Source: Dichetophora obliterata (taxonomy: Eukaryota > Arthropoda > Insecta > Diptera > Sciomyzidae). Taken from it: DNA of 64,000 nucleotides. This document shows, one piece after another, positions 21,257 to 32,799 of the stretch. The position numbers and the translations under genes were made by a program. Every line of letters starts with the position of its first letter. Position 1 is the stretch's first letter. Under the pieces are notes generated by a model that did not search any database, was not told the DNA's origin, and saw only the letters and a list, made by a program, of their open reading frames with translations. The stretch spans positions 51,843,753 to 51,907,752 of the forward strand of contig OY986438.1 of assembly GCA_963920525.1 (NCBI GenBank). Direction: 5' to 3'.

Positions 21257-21745
21257 GGACCTAGTGATGTTCGCTGTTGCAAAAATATCGATGATGGCAT
21301 CGATGTTGACATCGAGAGCTCAACATCGATTCCCGATGTTTATCGAACCAAAAACATCGTTGTTGGCCAATATCGATGCTTTTTGCATGCAAAAAAAAAA
21401 GTTAAGTCACAGGACTTATTTGTAAAATCACAATTTGTAAAGTCACAGTGCATTTGTAAAATCACAATATTTATTTATTTAGGAAATAAATTATTACAGC
21501 GACAAATTATAAATTTCAATGTAATTCTATTAAGTGCACAATAACACAACTACACACTGTGTAGTAGACAGGGACACACAAAGAAGATAGAGCAATAAAA
21601 ATGAGTGGGAGCTATTTTTTCATTTTTTTGTTGCATTCAGTGAAAAACTTTGTGAAAACGTCCATACAAGACTGAAATTTAAAGACGTCGATTATATGTT
21701 TTAAACATCGATGCTACGATGTTTGAGATCGATAATGCCCTCTAT
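21257..21745. repeat. CATCGATG-cluster repeat
   Basis: ATCGA-type motifs (TATCGATGATGGCATCGATG, GACATCGAG, AACATCGATTC, TATCGAACC, ATATCGATGC) are packed into 21286-21377 and reappear in reverse sense at 21687-21735 (GTCGATT, AACATCGATG, GAGATCGATAA). The layout suggests the subterminal repeats of a small transposon. ATCGAT is also the core of insect DREF sites, so a regulatory reading is possible but less likely. Confidence 0.4.
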
Positions 21746-22415
21746 CCATGTTAAAACAGCATTAACTTTATAAAATGTTAATAAAACTGAATTTTATAGA
21801 TTCATTCGAAAACTATGTCCAACGTACAGACCCATCTATTCCTTAAAATTTGTTGAAGATCAAGAAAGATATCTCGTAAAGTTAATGGGTGAAAAACATA
21901 TAAAAAAGTACCTTGAAATAATTTTTTAAAATAACGATTTTCAATAGACAGTAAAAGGTTTTTCAACTTAGATTTATTTACAGTAAATGATATGCAAAAT
22001 ATATGACTTATTTCTCGACGTGCCTGAACGAAGTTTTAATGCGACTTTTGAATATATTATTTTTTTTAATCAAAGGATATTTAAGGATATGTTTTATGTA
22101 AGAAAAATAAAATCGATAAGGCGCTACTTTACACAACCCTTTTTGTGTTTTCTATAGCATGATTTTACAAAATAAAGAAAAAGTGAGAACTAAGAAATGA
22201 AGATTGTAGTCTGGTTAAAATTCAATATAATTGAATAATTATATATTATAAGAATAATATTAATGTATTCAATTTTGCACAAAGTTTGCTCCCATTTGCA
22301 AAGTGTGTAGAGAGATAAAAAAAGAACAGGGTGATTTTGTTGTTAAGAAAAACATAGTTTACATTGCAGTTGAATTTATAGTTGCATAAAATTTATATAT
22401 TTTCTTATTAATAAA

Positions 22416-22490
22416 ATGCCGGGATTTAGGGTTTTGAATCCCGGGATTTCGGGATTCAAGATGCCGGGAATGAAAGCCCTAGTACCAATA
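22416..22490. repeat. CGGGATT motif cluster
   Basis: GCCGGGATTTAGGG, CCCGGGATTTCGGGATTC and GCCGGGAATG occur within 75 bp, a compact GC-rich island in AT-rich sequence. It looks like a fragment of a dispersed repeat; no termini were seen. Confidence 0.35.
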
Positions 22491-22899
22491 CAATTTTGTA
22501 ATCAAAACACCCCGTGGAAAATCCTGGCTACGGGTTTTAAATTCACAAGGACCACAAAGGCAGAACATATCATGTCATATTTTCACTTCTGTCCACCGTG
22601 ACAGTAACAATTTTTTTTTTGGTTGCAAGGTAATCAGTTTCTAAATCTTATCTTACAATTGAATATATTTTCGAGTAAACGGTGCGGCGTTCGGATTTGT
22701 AAGCCCACCAAAAACATTTTCAAGACAGTGCAATCGACATCGGTGCAGAGAAAATAATATTAAAATTAAAAAATATACCAAAACTTTTCTCTTAGACAAC
22801 AAAAGTTTAAATTTGAAAATAATGAAGAAAGTCTATAGCTTTCAAAGTTGCAAAAACAAGTCTAAATAAGCAAGAATACCAATTTCTTTAAAGATGTTT

Positions 22900-24890
22900 T
22901 GATGTACATATTTACAAGCATACAAGTGTGCAAAATGTTCTTATCCAAAACATATTTTTGCAGTCCATTTCGTTTCACTCAACATTTGTAAATGGGATTT
23001 TGTGCATTAACCGCTGTTGTTTCCATACCCTGGCACAAACTACTTAGTTACTCACAACCAATTAACTCCGCTTTTGAGTAATTCTCGTAAAACTGAAGTT
23101 CAGTATGGAATTATATAGCATAAATATTTCTCGACAGGGAAACACTTTCAAATTTGCATAAATACACACGGTAACCCGCTTGCTCCTTAGTATATGCAAG
23201 GAGGTGTCTGGAGAGGAGGAGGAAGTGTTGCTGCACCCGCTGTAATGTTTATAGCATTGCTTTGGCACGATGGGCAAGATGAAAGAGGAAACCTGGAATA
23301 ATTAAGTGATAGATGTGGACTTAAAGGGTTGCTTCGCAGGCAACATTTGCATACTGTTGGCTGCCATAAGCCGATCGGTTCCAATGTGCGTGATTAAAAA
23401 AGAGTTTCTTGCATGTCCTTCTAGACGCTGTTTCACGTTGGTCGAATTAAGAACACGAATGCAAACATTAACATTGCCAATAAAGTGGGGGAAACAAAAT
23501 TTTTAAACATGCTGAGGGCAATAGATATGCATGCGATAAAAATTTCCAGACATTAAAAAACTAGTAAACTAAGAAGTTCAGGCAAACAACAAGAATTAAA
23601 GTTTAACGAAGGCAAGAATGTTGACTCTGAAATGTTTTAAGCAGTCAATTATTTGACTTAAATACAAATAATTGGTTAATTCTAATGTGCATTGACTGCT
23701 TGATATCCCAAGCGTAACTTAAAATTATCTTAATTTAAGTTCATAGCATCAAACATTGATTAAATTTTATTTAATTAGCTAAAAAGTTACTTGTTGCATG
23801 TCAAAATCGAATATTACTACGCCAGCTTCCAGCTTCTAAAATAATACGCTTTTCAATTTACATTACTTTTGATGGAAACCATGGAATTCGGAATAAGCAA
23901 AATAACAAACATTACGTGAAATTGAATTCGCCCCAAGGGCTATATCTGAATGTTTTCCATTCTGGCAAAACAAAAACCATGGCCAAAAACATTTCCAATT
24001 ATGTTGGTCCTGCACATGCAGTATTAACTGAATCCATGTTTCATCATAACAATGCTGGTATGTTTGTAATTGCTAGACTTAATTTAATGCGTGATGTGGA
24101 GCTTCAAAGCACTGCTTAGGTAGACTATGAATAATATTAACATTATATTAGCTTGTTCTAAGTTCTATATACAAAGGGTGAGCGATCAAAGTGAATCTTA
24201 TTGATGAATAACCCACTTTTTGATCCTAGTGAATGTAAGGTCTAGTCATTTTGAAGAAATGTATTGATTCAGCTGGGTTTTACATTTTTGTCGAAAATCA
24301 CAAAGATCTTCAAAGATCTTCAGCCGAATTTTCGAATTCGCTAAACTGAACAGCTGATTTTTGAATGTGCAAAGTTACAAAGTTAAATTTATATGCAGAC
24401 GTTGTTCCTTCTTTCAAAATTTCTATCAGTCATCTTCAAATCGTCCAGATTGCACCATTAAAGTGTTATACAAAAGTTTGCATAATCTGTTCAACCGTAC
24501 AATCGTCCTCTTTGTGATGAATTCGTATGAAATGTCTTACCAGCAATTTACAATTTTTTTATTTGGAATCCGAAAAGTTTGCAAGTAACGGCCTATTGTT
24601 GCTGATATCGAAAAAGGTGGACCGAAGTACTATAAGTGGTGTTTTTTAAGATAATCAGAATTATATTCAAAAATTCATCTCAAAAAAACTTTTGTCTTTG
24701 TTAGAGCTTATAAGCACAGTAGAAGCTTATTAGCACTATTCTCGAAACGTTAAAAAAAGCGTTTTAAAGTGAACATTTTTTCCGATTAAGCTCCCCAATC
24801 GAAATAAACGAAGTAAGTTTCTACTACGTTAAGAGAATAGGAATAATTCCTTGAAAACATTGACAGTATTCTGAAACACCTGAATCACCT
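22900..24890. other. Apparently unique, less AT-rich DNA
   Basis: About 2 kb without transposon motifs. The part 23160-23500 has higher GC (for example GGAGAGGAGGAGGAAGTG and AAGCCGATCGGTTCCAATG) and no frame longer than about 70 codons that resembles a protein. It could be intronic conserved or regulatory sequence or a long non-coding transcript. No function is assigned. Confidence 0.35.
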
Positions 24891-24895
24891 TAAAA

Positions 24896-25500
24896 ATGCT
24901 AGAACGCTGCCCCCATCACGACGTAAAAGTAGTGCTTGGTGATTTCAACGGTGACTTCAAATAGTGGGCAATGAAAATTATATCTGGTCCAACAGTCGGA
25001 AAGTTTTGACTTCTCGACAACACCTCCGATTACAGAATGAAGCTGATTGACTTCGCCGCAGCACGAAACATGGTCGTAAGTAGCACTAGATTCAAGCATC
25101 TCAATATTCAATATATTCATAATGTCCCCTGATAAAAAAAAGCCAGAAACCAAATTGATCCCGTTTTGATCGACGGAAGGCATTCTTCCAGTATATCGCA
25201 TATACGCACGATCCGTGTCGCAAACATTGACTCGGATCACTATCTTATCGCAACCAAGATTCGCACACGTCTGTGCGCAACTTAGAATGCACGCAACCCT
25301 ACACAGAGAAAGCTTGACGCCGATAGGCTGCAATCAATAAGCATTCACTACTAGACTCTCACTGCGCTTCAAAGCACTCCTCCAATCAATGATATATGCG
25401 CGCAGTGGACACACATTTCCCACTCCATGTGTGCGGCTGCTGAAGAGGTGATTGGCTACCACCACTATTGTCGAAATCAGTGGTACGACCAAGGTGATTC
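24896..25500 (+). pseudogene. RTE endonuclease (EEP) relic
   Basis: The frame gives MLERCPHHDVKVVLGDFNGD, then LIDFAAARNMVVSSTRFKHL, RNQIDPVLIDGRHSSSISHI and NIDSDHYLIATKIRTRLCAT. These are the GDFN, the N-QIDH-like and the SDHYL motifs of the exonuclease-endonuclease-phosphatase fold that nicks target DNA for RTE retrotransposons (the family miscalled craniofacial development protein 2 in many annotations). The catalytic QIDH has become QIDP. Several stops (for example after GDFK and after HNVP) break the frame. Downstream, CAQWTHISHSMCAAAEEVIG continues the known linker. Confidence 0.8.
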
Positions 25501-25559
25501 CTAGTCGTGCGAATTTTTTAACTTAATGATGGAGAAGCTGCTGATCTGAGACTCAATAT

Positions 25560-26050
25560 TCTATAAGATTGTTATGCTGCTTGCGAATGCTGATGAAATC
25601 GATATTATTGGGATAAATGCGCATATATGCGCATAGTCAGTGCAGCATTCTCCAGATTAGAAAGAGAGTCAAGTCGAATGGGTCTCTTTAGGAGAGAAAG
25701 ATTTTTCGTAAGATCTACGACCAATCTGTGTCAATGGCGAGTACCGAATACAGTTTAATGATGAACTGTACGAGCTGTGCTTGATGTAGTCAAGCGCATT
25801 AAAATAGAGTGACTTCACTGGATACGTCATGTTCAGTGCATGAAAGACGATGCTTTGTAAAGAAAATATTCGATTCGGTACCCAGCGGCGGTTAAGGCAG
25901 AAGAGGACGATCGCATCTTCGTTGAAAAGACCAAGTGGAAGACAACCTGACGAAGCTTGGAATTTCCAACTGGCAGCAGCAAGCGAGAGACAGAAATTGC
26001 TGGCGCAAATTCTCAGATGAGGCCAAGACCGAAATACGGTTGTAGCGCCA
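25560..26050 (+). pseudogene. RTE reverse transcriptase/C-terminal relic
   Basis: LLANADEIDIIGI corresponds to the FADDIDIIG catalytic box, with DD now DE. Later pieces in shifting frames are PICVNGEYRIQFNDELYELC, then RSHLR-KDQVEDNLTKLGIS and NWQQQARDRNCWRKFSDEAK, the conserved end of RTE ORFs. Most of the RT fingers and palm are deleted between 25500 and 25570. Inactive. Confidence 0.75.
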
Positions 26051-26116
26051 ACTAAGTGAGTAAGTATATTTTGAAACAGTTGATTTCAACAAAATAAATT
26101 AAACAAGTTAAATTTA

Positions 26117-26380
26117 CAGCCCTATTCTGGCAAATTAACAAATTGTTAACCAGTATTTGGAATATTTCTATGTGTTTGTTGTAATTTTTTTATTTCAAAA
26201 CAAAATTTAAAGCTCAAAAATAAAAAAATTTGGTAAAAATTGTCAACTGCTTTTTAGTTATTGACAATTTCATTAACAAATTTTGTTTTTTGAGCTTTAA
26301 ATTTTGTATTAAAAACAACAAACACATAGAAATATTCAAAATACTGGTTAACAATTTGTCAATTTGCCAGAATAGGGCTG
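26117..26380. mobile_element. PIF/Harbinger-like MITE, TTA duplication
   Basis: A 264-bp palindrome with ends CAGCCCTATTCTGGCAAATT and its inverse; the arms match for about 65 bp with two or three differences and keep matching weakly inward. TTA flanks both sides (26114-26116 and 26381-26383), the target size of PIF/Harbinger elements. The opposing frames within it are artefacts of the palindrome. Confidence 0.8.
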
Positions 26381-26524
26381 TTAGTATCTTCAACAAAAGT
26401 TGGAAAAGCTTTAAATTTTTTTTTAAATCAATCAACAAAATCCTTTTTGCGACACTGATGATAAAACGCTTCATATTACGCTGAAAAATTTGTTTTCGAT
26501 TTAGTTTTTGTTGAATTGTTAACT

Positions 26525-26690
26525 AATGCGTCACTAACTTTTCTAACAGCTTTTTCATATCAGCAATTGCACGCTTTGTTTAACTTCGAGCTTCACAAAC
26601 AATATCATACACTTGTTCAATGATTTCTGGTGTTGGTGCACTTTTTGGACGTCCACTACGTTCATCTTCAACTCTTGTACGACCACATCA
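26525..26690 (-). pseudogene. Mariner transposase N-terminal fragment A
   Basis: The minus strand reads GRTRVEDERSGRPKSAPTPE then IIEQVYDIVCEARS and a stop. G-RT-VEDE-RSGRP is the linker between the two helix-turn-helix motifs of mariner transposases. No catalytic region follows. It has several stops downstream. Confidence 0.7.
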
Positions 26691-27312
26691 ACTTCAAATG
26701 GCTTACAGCGTGGGTTCTAATAACTGTTACACATAATTTATAAAATAAAAATAATAGAGTTTGCATTTTGAGTCAAAAACATATATTTTAATTGCAATTT
26801 TAACTAACAGTAATCATCTTTAAGTTGAAATCTTTGGGAAACGTCAAACGTTTTGGGAAAATTGAACACGCGGCACGGACTACTTCTTCTGGTATTTGGT
26901 CAAAAAATCTTTACAAACGGAGTTTAAATTGTTGCATACATATATTCTTCAAGTTTGTCAATTTTCCAATATGTATCCCCATATGCAAAAATCCAATGGA
27001 CTCAGATCCGGAGAAAATGAAGGAAATTCATCGACTGGAAAAAAACGGAATGTTTTGCGGAACGGAAATTTCAAATTTGGAATTATGACCGCTTTAAAAG
27101 AGGATGTTTTGATGTGTTGGGATTAAGTCTTCTTTTGAAGCGGTAATAATCCCAAATTAATTTTGAGAATATGTCCCCTTTTTTTTAATTATTACCGCCT
27201 TTTTTGAGGACATAATCCCGAATATGAAATTTGGGACTATATTTCTTGGGGCTATGTTCCGGCACCGTTCTTACCATCCTAGTGTACGACTAATGTCAGA
27301 AGATTAAAACTC

Positions 27313-27480
27313 GCTTAGAATCATTAAATTTTTTAATTTTAATAATGAAAAGTCATACTCAATTTCTTCCATGATTTCAGTGATTGGTCGACCAGAGCGA
27401 GGTGCATCTTTAACATCAAAATTATCAGATCAAAAACGTGCAAACCACTTTGCTGCTGTTTTTCTAGACACAAACTTTAA
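27313..27480 (-). pseudogene. Mariner transposase N-terminal fragment B
   Basis: The minus strand reads LKFVSRKTAAKWFARF, then with a small shift SDNFDVKDAPRSGRPITEIM and EEIEYD. The K-AA-WF-RF-SG-FD--D-PRSGRP pattern is the first helix-turn-helix and linker of a mariner transposase. It is a different subfamily from fragment A, since both keep the RSGRP region with different neighbours. The catalytic part is missing. Confidence 0.75.
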
Positions 27481-27488
27481 ATTATTAA

Positions 27489-27612
27489 AAAAACTATTAA
27501 AATCGCATTGTTCTGAGAAAAGTTATCTTAGTTTAAATTGAGTGAAAATTTGGAACATTTTAACAAACTAAGATAACTTTTCTCAGAACAATGCTATTTT
27601 AATAATTTTTTT
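27489..27612. repeat. Hairpin MITE beside mariner fragment B
   Basis: Arms of about 45 bp: AATCGCATTGTTCTGAGAAA followed by AGTTATCTTAGTTT (to 27534) is inverted at 27565-27610 (AAACTAAGATAACTTTTCTC...), nearly perfect, around a 30-bp loop. It sits directly upstream of the mariner N-terminal fragment on the minus strand. Confidence 0.75.
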
Positions 27613-28785
27613 CTCACAACATGTAAATTTCAAACAAGCTATAACCAGATGCAATTACTATTACCAGAGATATTACATTTTAGAGCCATTTAGCGACAAT
27701 TTGTAACCGAATTTTTTCGAATACCTAATATTTTGTCATATCTTCAATATATACACTCCGATCTTAAATTTAATATATCTATGTTTTTCTTGAAAAGATT
27801 AATTTTTTTGCTCCAAAGGTCATTTAATTCAGGTACTACGTTTTAGTACTTTTTGTATTACTATCTTCTACGACTACAGTGGTACAAAATGTACCACTTA
27901 TGTCAGAAAAAAAAATCATTAACCTTTTCATTAAGGAAATATTTCGATTGGTTTAGTAGAACTATTTTAAGAAATATTTTTAATTTATTTTGCCGAACGT
28001 ACCTTATTAAATTTTTCGTCGTAGCTTCGGTATTTAGAGTTCGATCTTAAAGTTTGATACATATATCGATGTTTGTGTCTTTAGTACCCCATTCTCGTAC
28101 TAACACACCAGATCTATACTTCTCCAACATGAATTAAAATAAAAAAGTAAATTAGATAAAAAGTTTTAAAACCGTTGCCTTGCACTTCATTCCTTAGCAC
28201 TTTAAAATTTGGTTACTTTATTTAAATTTATGAAGAATTTTAAAAATGATATTTCATTAAAATTTCAAAAAATTTGATGCAATAGCTGTCTGGATTTATT
28301 ATAGTATCGTGTTACAATTCCCAGTTTTTTTTAAGGGAATGCTGATATAATTATTTCAGCTTTCGAGATGAGAAATCAAAAAAAAATTCGGAAATGATTG
28401 GCGATTAAGCTTAGGCGGATTTAGGGGCGGGGGGGGGGGGGGTGAATGCCTGGGTGCCGGCGTGTAATCTTGATCACAAATGTATTTAGTTGAAACTGTA
28501 ATTAAAAAAGTAATGAATTATTTGAACGCAGAATTAAAAAAGATTTTAGAATCGTGTACTAATTAGGGATAGTGCTTTACAAAAATCGTCAATAAAATGT
28601 TGCTAAAGTGAAAAAATGCACAAAATAACAAAATTTCCGAAAATTTTCTACTATAACTCTGCCAATTCGTTGGATACTAAAATTGTTTATATACTATTTT
28701 AAAGCATTTAATTTTTTGGGTGAAACACAGTGTTCAGTTTTGAAATTGAATCAGACATACAAGAAATGCGTTTTGAAGTATACAT
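27613..28785. other. Interval without a supported gene
   Basis: AT-rich. A G run of about 16 lies near 28426-28441 inside a short GC-rich patch. No coding signal. Confidence 0.5.
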
Positions 28786-30469
28786 GTAGAGTAGAAGGGG
28801 GTAATGTCGTGCAGGGGGTAATGTCGTGCACTGGCTTTTTTAGCATAAAAAATTGAATGATATACCAGCCGTTGGTAAGGTATGGGCCTACTGACCTACA
28901 GAGCTCATGCACACAATCCCTGCAGTGTAAGACTAGTCAGCATTAAAACATGAGTAGTATTTATACAAGTCAAAACAAACTAGTTTATATTTTGTCACGA
29001 TTTACTAGTTGCAAAAGTAGTTTAAACCCAACTAGTTTTTGTCAAGTCACATTAAACCAGTTGTAAAACTAGCCAAAATCAAACTATACTATATATTATC
29101 AATATCAACCAGTTCCAAAACCAGTTGGAGCTGGGTACCCCATTGGAACAAACTAATAATAAACAAATTAAAACATATAAAAACTAATTTAAAAACATGT
29201 AGTTGATAAACTATCTTGAATTATATTAATGCGACATATACTCTCATTTTTAAATGTTTTTATTGCAACTTTGTAGTAGATTAGAACTTAGTTTATATAT
29301 ACCATAAACATGGTATTTCATCAAATAGCTTTAATTTTAGCCTTTAGCTAATATTTTGTTGTAAAAATATATGTTCTTTGAATCTATGAACTATTGAAAA
29401 AATATGAACCTATGAACTAGTTTTAATTCGATAATTACTATATTGGTTAAAAACTAGTCACAACCCAATTAGAATTTTACTTTACATAAAAAATGAGTTG
29501 TTAACTAGTTAAAACCTTATCTATAGTAAGACAATTGTCTTTTCCAATGACATCACCACGTAAAAAATACCAGTCGGTTCTATGAGAATAGGACATAAAT
29601 CGAACTAGTTGTTGGATATTTCCAACTAGTTGTTGACTGGTATAAATCTAGTTGATTACACTGCAGGGATACTAGCAATATCCATGTGTAAGGGCAATAT
29701 GTGCGACGTTTTTTAAAAATCGCACGTTCTCGGGACGACGAAAGTGTTTTTTATCGGATCAGAAAAACTATTTGTCTCGCAGGAAAATATACCAGGTAAG
29801 TGTTTTCTTAAAGCAAATTTTCCGCCGAAAAAAAAGATGTATTGTGATCGAAAAAATTTTTGTTCTTTACCGATTTGTCGAAGTCAACCTTGAAAACGAC
29901 CTTTGGGGCAATGTCGTGCATTTGATGTGGGGCAATGTCGTGCACTATGCAGAAAAGAAAAGGGAAGGAAACGCGGTCGCCCTAGTGTACCAAGGGAGTC
30001 GTGAAGCCATAACAAAACGCTACAATCAAAATAAAATTTTCCAAAATTTTTTCTCAATGTCAAGCACTTTTTGAAAAAATATTGTTTTTCTTTCCGTGTT
30101 TCATATAGCAAATTGCCTATTTTCACTTTTCTTTTCATAAAATTGTATTTTTTGATCATATTTCGGACTTGTGTATATTGCCTTATAATTAACAATAATA
30201 ACAATAAACAATAATGCTATATCTTCTTGAATCGAACCACTACCTATCGTTTTTCACACATTCTGATACCTTTACAATACAATGCACGACATTACCCCGT
30301 GCACATTTTTTTTTTTAATTTCTACTAACACGATTTCATGCTACACGAATATTGTTACACATAAATGTTACCAACCAAATTATCTTTCGATCGGATGCTT
30401 ACTCGTTGTCATGTACGGCCTTACGAGCACTTTAAAGTTGAGTGCACGACATTACCCCCCCTACTCTAC
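28786..30469. mobile_element. TIR element with GGGGTAATGTCGTGCA repeats
   Basis: The ends are GTAGAGTAG (28786-28794) and CTACTCTAC (30461-30469); reading GAGTAG as the first base gives a flanking TA on each side, as in Tc1/mariner-type MITEs. A 16-bp motif, GGGG(T/C)AATGTCGTGCA, follows twice at the left end (28797-28830), twice in the middle (29906-29944), and inverted at 30283-30298 and 30443-30458. No transposase is encoded. A second TIR element (28916-29670) sits inside. Confidence 0.75.
28916..29670. mobile_element. Nested TIR element with AACTAGTT repeats
   Basis: The ends are ATCCCTGCAGTGTAA (28916-28930) and the inverse TTACACTGCAGGGAT (29656-29670). The interior holds many ACTAGTT or near matches on both strands (about 28978, 29010, 29031, 29418, 29503, 29603, 29625 and others) plus related ACCAGTT forms. 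Such dense short repeats near the ends are typical transposase-binding arrays. No target duplication could be settled. Non-coding. Confidence 0.75.
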
Positions 30470-31016
30470 CTATCAAAAATTGGTTTTTTACCATGAATTA
30501 AGATTTTGAGGGTGTATGCGAAAAACCAAGTATGCAGAAATTTTATGTTTTATCATGTCTACATCCTCTACTATGTAGTATTCCAGAAGCATCAAATTTT
30601 TAATTTTTGTGGCACCGTGATATTAATGGATATTTAAAGTTTTACTAAGAGATATAAATACACATACGTATGTACAATAATAATATGTACAAATTTCAGC
30701 CCGATCGGCTTAATAGTTTTTTGTAATCACGTGAAGGAGGTCGAAAAAGTAGTTTCGAGGAAGAGAAAAACGTGCTCCGAAATGCTCTGGACGTGCTATC
30801 TAAATAAGTATCTTATACATGCTTCTTCATATCGGCGACTTAAATAAGATGCTGTATACTATTTATAATGGTATTTAAAATTTAAAACTGGGTTTTTTAC
30901 AAAATTGATTTTTTGAATCAATATTCATTTTTGAAAGGATAAAAGTAAGTATGTATGTTATTATTTTAGATGGGAAATACTGCAGGCACAATTTTGGACA
31001 ATAAGTACTCGTTTTT
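30470..31016. other. Flank of the piggyBac element
   Basis: It holds the shifted end of the transposase (TYCPKLCLQYFPSK in another frame near 30970-31010) and then a non-coding stretch. A block near 30690-30780 (TTTCAGCCCGATCGGCTTAA...) resembles transposon sequence, but the left piggyBac end was not found. Confidence 0.4.
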
Positions 31017-32706
31017 TCAAGTGATTCCTTGCTGTTTTCCGGTCCAGCTGTTTTTTGCAGTTGCGTAACACAAAACACAAGAACGTCGAATTGCTTTATT
31101 GTTGGCAGCTACCCTTTTAGTTATAATGTGTTTGCCGGGGTTTACTGATTGAGGAGATGTTAGATCCAAAAGGTCATTAGCTACACGTTGACGGAATTTG
31201 CGTATGTAGATGTTTTTCTTTGTAGCTTCCTTATAAACAATATGCGCGTTTACTATTGACAGGCCAAGTAATAATTCAATTGCCAATTTCCTATACGACT
31301 TCAAACCTTTGCGTAGGGTGCTACCATACGAGACCATTTGGTCCGATAAATCTATACCAGCTTTTCCTTTGTTATATTTAATGATAGCTAACGGTTTTGA
31401 CTTAACTATACTTTTGCGTTTTTTTGCTCTGCTAGTTGATGGCATATTTGGATCATCTTCTTGATTTGAATCGGATATCACTGGAGCATGCTTTGTTGAA
31501 TGCATTCTGACATCTCGCTTATTCTTCCATTTTAGTACTTCTATTCCGTTTTCATTTTCTTGGGCCACCAATTCACCTTTTTTAAGCGCAGAATTCATCA
31601 CTTCCTTTGGCAAATATTTGTTGTTTGCGCGAAGAGTGCCGACAAGGTGGGTTTTATTATTTAGCATTGAGCGAGCGAGTTCGTAGCTGGTATAAAAGTT
31701 GTCAACGTATAATATACGACCTTCTCCTTTCAATTCAGTGTTTAAATATGCACAAACATTTTTTGCTAAGCCAACTTATCTTACCCCAGTAGCTGATTTA
31801 CCACAATATATTTTCAATGACCAGGTAAATCCTTCAGTAGTGCAAAGTTTAAACAGTTTTATTCCATACGGATGAGCCTTATTGGGAATACATTGTCGGA
31901 AAACAAGTCTGCCTCTCCAAGGAATCAGTGTTTCATCAATAAAGATATTTTTTCCTGGTACATAAACTTTTTGGTACCGCATCTGGAGCATATCTAACAA
32001 TGGTTGGATTTTTCCAAGTCGATCACCTGGAATAATGCTACTATTATCTGCAAAGTGCATGAAGCTCAGTAGCAACTGAAAACGGTTTCGGGACATTGCT
32101 TTTCCAGGAATAGTGAAGTTATATAGGTGATTTTTTGACCAATAATCTGAAAGAGGCCCAAGTTCACCAAACCCATCCATAAAATAAGTCCCAGAAACTT
32201 TTTAATTTCAAGGTTTGTTGTCGGTACCCATTGTTTTTTCTCAAAGATCTAGTTACGGCGGTTTTGTCCAAAATCTCTTGTGCGTATTGGTTGGTTTCTT
32301 TGACAATTAAATCAATGATATCATTGTCAACAAATAGCAAATATGTATCCAAACAGGAAATGTCTGATGAAATATTTTGCTGGATACCAGATTTTCCAGT
32401 AAATGTAAAGGTATTTTGACGTGATGAAAATTCAGTCCTATTGACTTCGGTATTCAACATTTCCGCGCCTGCTGTTAAACTGTTATCTTCAGCTTCGATA
32501 GCTTCGTCAGCTTCGTCTTCCGTATTGATACTATCTTCAAACAACATGTCATCGATTACCACAGGATGTATGTCAGGCTCAGAGTCAGAATCCGAAACCT
32601 CCGGTATCCAATCACAATCATCATCATTAGAAAAATCTTCATCTTTCTCTGTTAAGACTTTCAATATTTTCTTTTCTCTTAACGATCGTTTCGACATTGT
32701 AGGCAT
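31017..32706 (-). pseudogene. piggyBac-family transposase, almost complete
   Basis: N-terminal acidic region (MSKRSLREKKILKVLTEKDE..., rich in D/E/S), then the DDD catalytic domain. The three metal-binding aspartates can be seen in NIFIDETLIPWRGR (about 31940), GRILYVDNFYTSYELA (about 31700) and KGKAGIDLSDQM (about 31350). Near the C-terminus, RRSCVLCYATAKNSW begins the cysteine-rich domain. Defects: a frameshift at about 32164-32180 (YGWVW / ELGPLSDYW), one in-frame TAA at 31776-31778 (SATGVR-stop-VGLAKNVC), and a shift near 31017 in the zinc-binding end. It would excise and insert DNA at TTAA. The few defects suggest a fairly recent copy. Confidence 0.9.
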
Positions 32707-32799
32707 TTGCTTTTTATTTTATTATATTTTTATTTTAACTAAAAAGAAAAGAAAAAAGAAATCAAACAAAAATAAAAAACAAGAAAAACAAGACAAAAA

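Larger units (their letters stand above)
24896..26060 (+). mobile_element. RTE-type LINE relic
   Basis: Two broken coding parts, endonuclease (24896-25500) and RT/C-terminus (25560-26050), lie in order on the plus strand with a large deletion between. After the coding part comes AACTAAGTGAGTAAGTA, a short tandem tail like those of RTE elements. Many stops and shifts show it is old. Confidence 0.75.

Noticed and set aside
24899..25333. 144-codon minus frame
   Set aside because: It is the antisense of the RTE endonuclease relic, which is clearly recognisable on the plus strand.
26214..26484. Opposing frames over 26214-26484
   Set aside because: Artefacts of the MITE palindrome.
28426..28441. 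G run as a possible quadruplex regulator
   Set aside because: A simple homopolymer in non-coding DNA; no supporting context.
29772..30204. Overlapping plus and minus frames of about 100 codons
   Set aside because: They lie within the TIR element and include its 16-bp repeats; no domain seen.
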